Shown piece after piece: positions 61,966-64,000 of a DNA stretch of 64,000 nucleotides. The stretch's first letter is position 1. Every line of letters starts with the position of its first letter. Position numbers and translations under genes: made by a program. Location of the stretch: NCBI RefSeq assembly GCF_905475345.1, contig NC_066588.1, positions 11,856,473 to 11,920,472 of the forward strand, in the 5' to 3' direction. This stretch comes from Vespula vulgaris (Eukaryota > Arthropoda > Insecta > Hymenoptera > Vespidae). The notes under the pieces are model-generated. The model made no database searches. It saw only the letters and a program-made list of their open reading frames with translations, and was not told the origin of the DNA.

Positions 61966-63322
61966 TCTTTTCTCTCTCTGACCAATATGCTTCTAATAGT
62001 TTTTCAGGTAACTTTCAGATTCAAGAATGAGAGATGAAAGTCCATGTCTACTTTCCTCTAAAAGTCCAATCGAACTATCCCATCGAATTATCTTCCGTGA
62101 AATTGTTGTGCTCTGAGCGATGTGATACATTATTTACAACGTCCGGGACGTATTTAATGGAATTTATACGAAACGATTATGACATTAACTCTTATCGCAT
62201 TTCTCGAGGAGGTTTAACATTTGTAAAAGAATCTTTTTCTTGTTTCATTTTTTACGTTTCCTCTTAAACAAACATTCCTCACATTTTTCAAGCCAATAAT
62301 GTGTGTTACAGATGGAAAGATAGAGAGATAGAAAGATAGAAAAAGAGATAGAAAAAGAAAGAAAGAAGAGGGAGAAAGAGAGAGAGAGAGTGAAAAAATC
62401 ATTCTATCCAAATTCCATGCTACTCGACGTGTCAAGTAATCCACGATACACGTGCGATATCTTGACGATAGCAATAGCAATAGTAACACCAACAGACTGT
62501 ATCATCTCCCATGGATCGAGCCGACAAAAGAAGGAGCGAGAGTGTAAACACGAGTAGCATGGCGCGTATGGTGCACGGTTTTACAACGATCCGATTTAAA
62601 TGTACGTTAGTAAACACGCGTGCACGCACGTACGCACTTACACCTAGGTCTAATAGAAACGAGGCACATATGTATCATGTATCAGGAACGTTTTACCTTC
62701 ACCAATGTATTTACATCAATGTTACGTGCAAATATACGTAGTGTAACGCACATTACCACTACTATACCTTCTGTATTTTGCATCAGGTCGAAACTTGAAC
62801 AGTTCCCACAGGCTCCTACGGTACTCTGCTAATGGAGTCGATATCTTCGTATCTTAATATCATCCACCCTCTCTTGATATGCCTGTCGCTTTTTTTTTGT
62901 CCAGTACGAAAGTCTCGTTCGCTTGCTTGCTTGCTTGCTTTTTCTCTTTCATGTGATCTCTCTTTCTCTCTTTCTTTTTCTCTTTCCTTTTCTTTCGTCG
63001 TCTCCCACGCGAGCAAACGAGTGAGCCATTCCGCGAAACCGCTTTACATAAACATATTTCGCAGGATAACCAACGAATACCTAGAGTTTACTTTCTGTCT
63101 TTTTCTTTTTCTTTCTCTCTCTCTTTCTCTCTTTTTCTCTTTCTCTCTCTATCTATCTTTCTCTCTTTCACCCTCGCCTATAGATTTCCAATACGGAAGA
63201 TGACGCAATGCTTCCATGGGGGATTTGCGTTCCACAAACATTAAGATAAAACGGTAACGCGCTGAGACAGGGCGTTCTACTCTTCTTCCTTATCTTATTT
63301 CTTTCTTTTTCTATCTTTTTTA
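61966..63322. other. Gene-free DNA
   Basis: Contains a purine-rich (GATA/GAAA) stretch at 62318-62395, a (GCTT)n run (62921-62941) and CT-rich tracts at 62940-62995 and 63095-63170. The open frames at 62432-63203 overlap on both strands and have no recognised domain. No gene supported. Confidence 0.55.
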
Positions 63323-63371
63323 TTCTTCTTCTTCGTCTTCTTCTTCTTCTTCTTCTTCTTCTTCTTCTTCT
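63323..63371. repeat. (CTT)n microsatellite
   Basis: CTT trinucleotide run of about 49 bp with one CGT interruption. The minus-strand frame across it reads poly-Arg. Confidence 0.95.
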
Positions 63372-64000
63372 ATTCTTTCTCACATCTCGTGAATTTTCTT
63401 TTTTTATCTTTTTTCTTTCTTTTTTTTCCGACTAATTCGTTTCGCAAGCAGTACGAACGACAACGGTATAGTACCTATGTTCGTCTACTCTTGATGGTTT
63501 CGACGTCTCCTCGTCGAAGAGAGAATCTGCGGGAGTGTATTTACGTGTAGCACACAGAGACAGCAAACAAGCGCGGTGCTGATTTAAATAATGTATTACC
63601 AAACAGAATTCCAGCGAGGCGCGATATCGTCACTCTTTTGATCAAGATATAGCTACGTGGATATACATACATATATGTATACATATGTATCTAAGTATGT
63701 ATGTACTCTCGCTTTGGTAGCATGGAAAATGAATAAAAAATTATCGTCGAAGATAACGAGAACTCGTTATTGTTGTTTATCTCGCAATGGGATTTCAACG
63801 TTTAAAGCATTTGTAGATTGAGATATGAGGATATGATGATTTATGAAATTTTTTACTTCTCATAAACGTGATATCTCATTAAAGAATAATCGCGATATCT
63901 TCAAAGTGTTTACAAGTAAAATGTTAATTTCCCGTTTGAAAGAAATCAAAATTAATTATTAAGGAAACGTAAGAATACGTCGTAAGAGAAATTGACAAGC
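63372..64000. other. Gene-free DNA at the window end
   Basis: T-rich start, a GC-richer patch at about 63430-63620, a TACATA/TATG patch at 63660-63702 and AT-rich DNA to the end. No gene seen. Confidence 0.6.

Noticed and set aside
61303..61985. Frames of 131-152 codons on the minus strand
   Set aside because: They pass through (GGAA)n, (TA)n and (CTGT)n arrays; repeat translation.
1..64000. tRNA, rRNA, known microRNA or CRISPR array
   Set aside because: Scanning by eye found no cloverleaf with T-loop sequence, no rRNA stretch, no insect microRNA I know, and no regular spacer array; a covariance-model scan could not be run.
1..64000. A previously undescribed multi-gene system
   Set aside because: No set of neighbouring genes exists in the window; nothing supports a new system beyond repeats and transposon relics.

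Overview
No complete, confidently protein-coding gene, rRNA or tRNA could be recognised in this 64-kb window. The composition is that of a eukaryotic nuclear genome: AT-rich, with CpG dinucleotides still common. Di-, tri- and tetranucleotide microsatellites are very dense (mostly GA/CT), and old transposon remains are present. An insect, most likely a hymenopteran (ant, bee or wasp), fits best, but that is inference from texture and from the type of retrotransposon remains, not from a marker gene. The window is best read as a gene desert or the interior of one or more very long introns. Nearly all open frames are either chance runs or translations of microsatellites, which stay open on both strands.

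Layout. 1-2085: AT-rich unique DNA with GA runs. About 2086-5010 (perhaps to 5300), minus strand: the clearest biological object, a decayed Jockey-type non-LTR retrotransposon. Remains of ORF1, an apurinic-type endonuclease and a reverse transcriptase can be followed in the expected order through many stops and frameshifts; its endonuclease-RT linker was later tandemly duplicated (185-bp period). 5300-14397: unique DNA with a short duplication at 6.7-6.9 kb and purine/pyrimidine blocks at 7.0-8.4 kb. 14398-15052: three tandem copies of a 222-228-bp unit. 15053-26835: microsatellite-rich DNA with a few GC-richer patches and a compound (AGC)n/(CAAC)n array at 24.8 kb. 26836-27170: four-copy, ~84-bp minisatellite. 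27171-45158: more unique and microsatellite DNA, including the longest CT run (29562-29615) and an (ACGA)n array at 38 kb. 45159-45625: two copies of a ~240-bp unit. 45626-58900: AT-rich DNA with diverged repeats at 48.1-48.4 kb and a perfect 13-bp-arm hairpin at 48.94 kb. About 59005-60563: transposon-derived DNA with an inverted repeat and, on the plus strand, the decayed C-terminal tail of a Tc1/mariner-type transposase. 60564-64000: unique DNA plus microsatellites.

There is no operon-like or pathway-like cooperation to describe. The processes visible are transposon insertion and decay, local tandem duplication and microsatellite growth. Three weak open reading frames (about 10.0, 41.3 and 53.3 kb) are listed only as candidates for exons.
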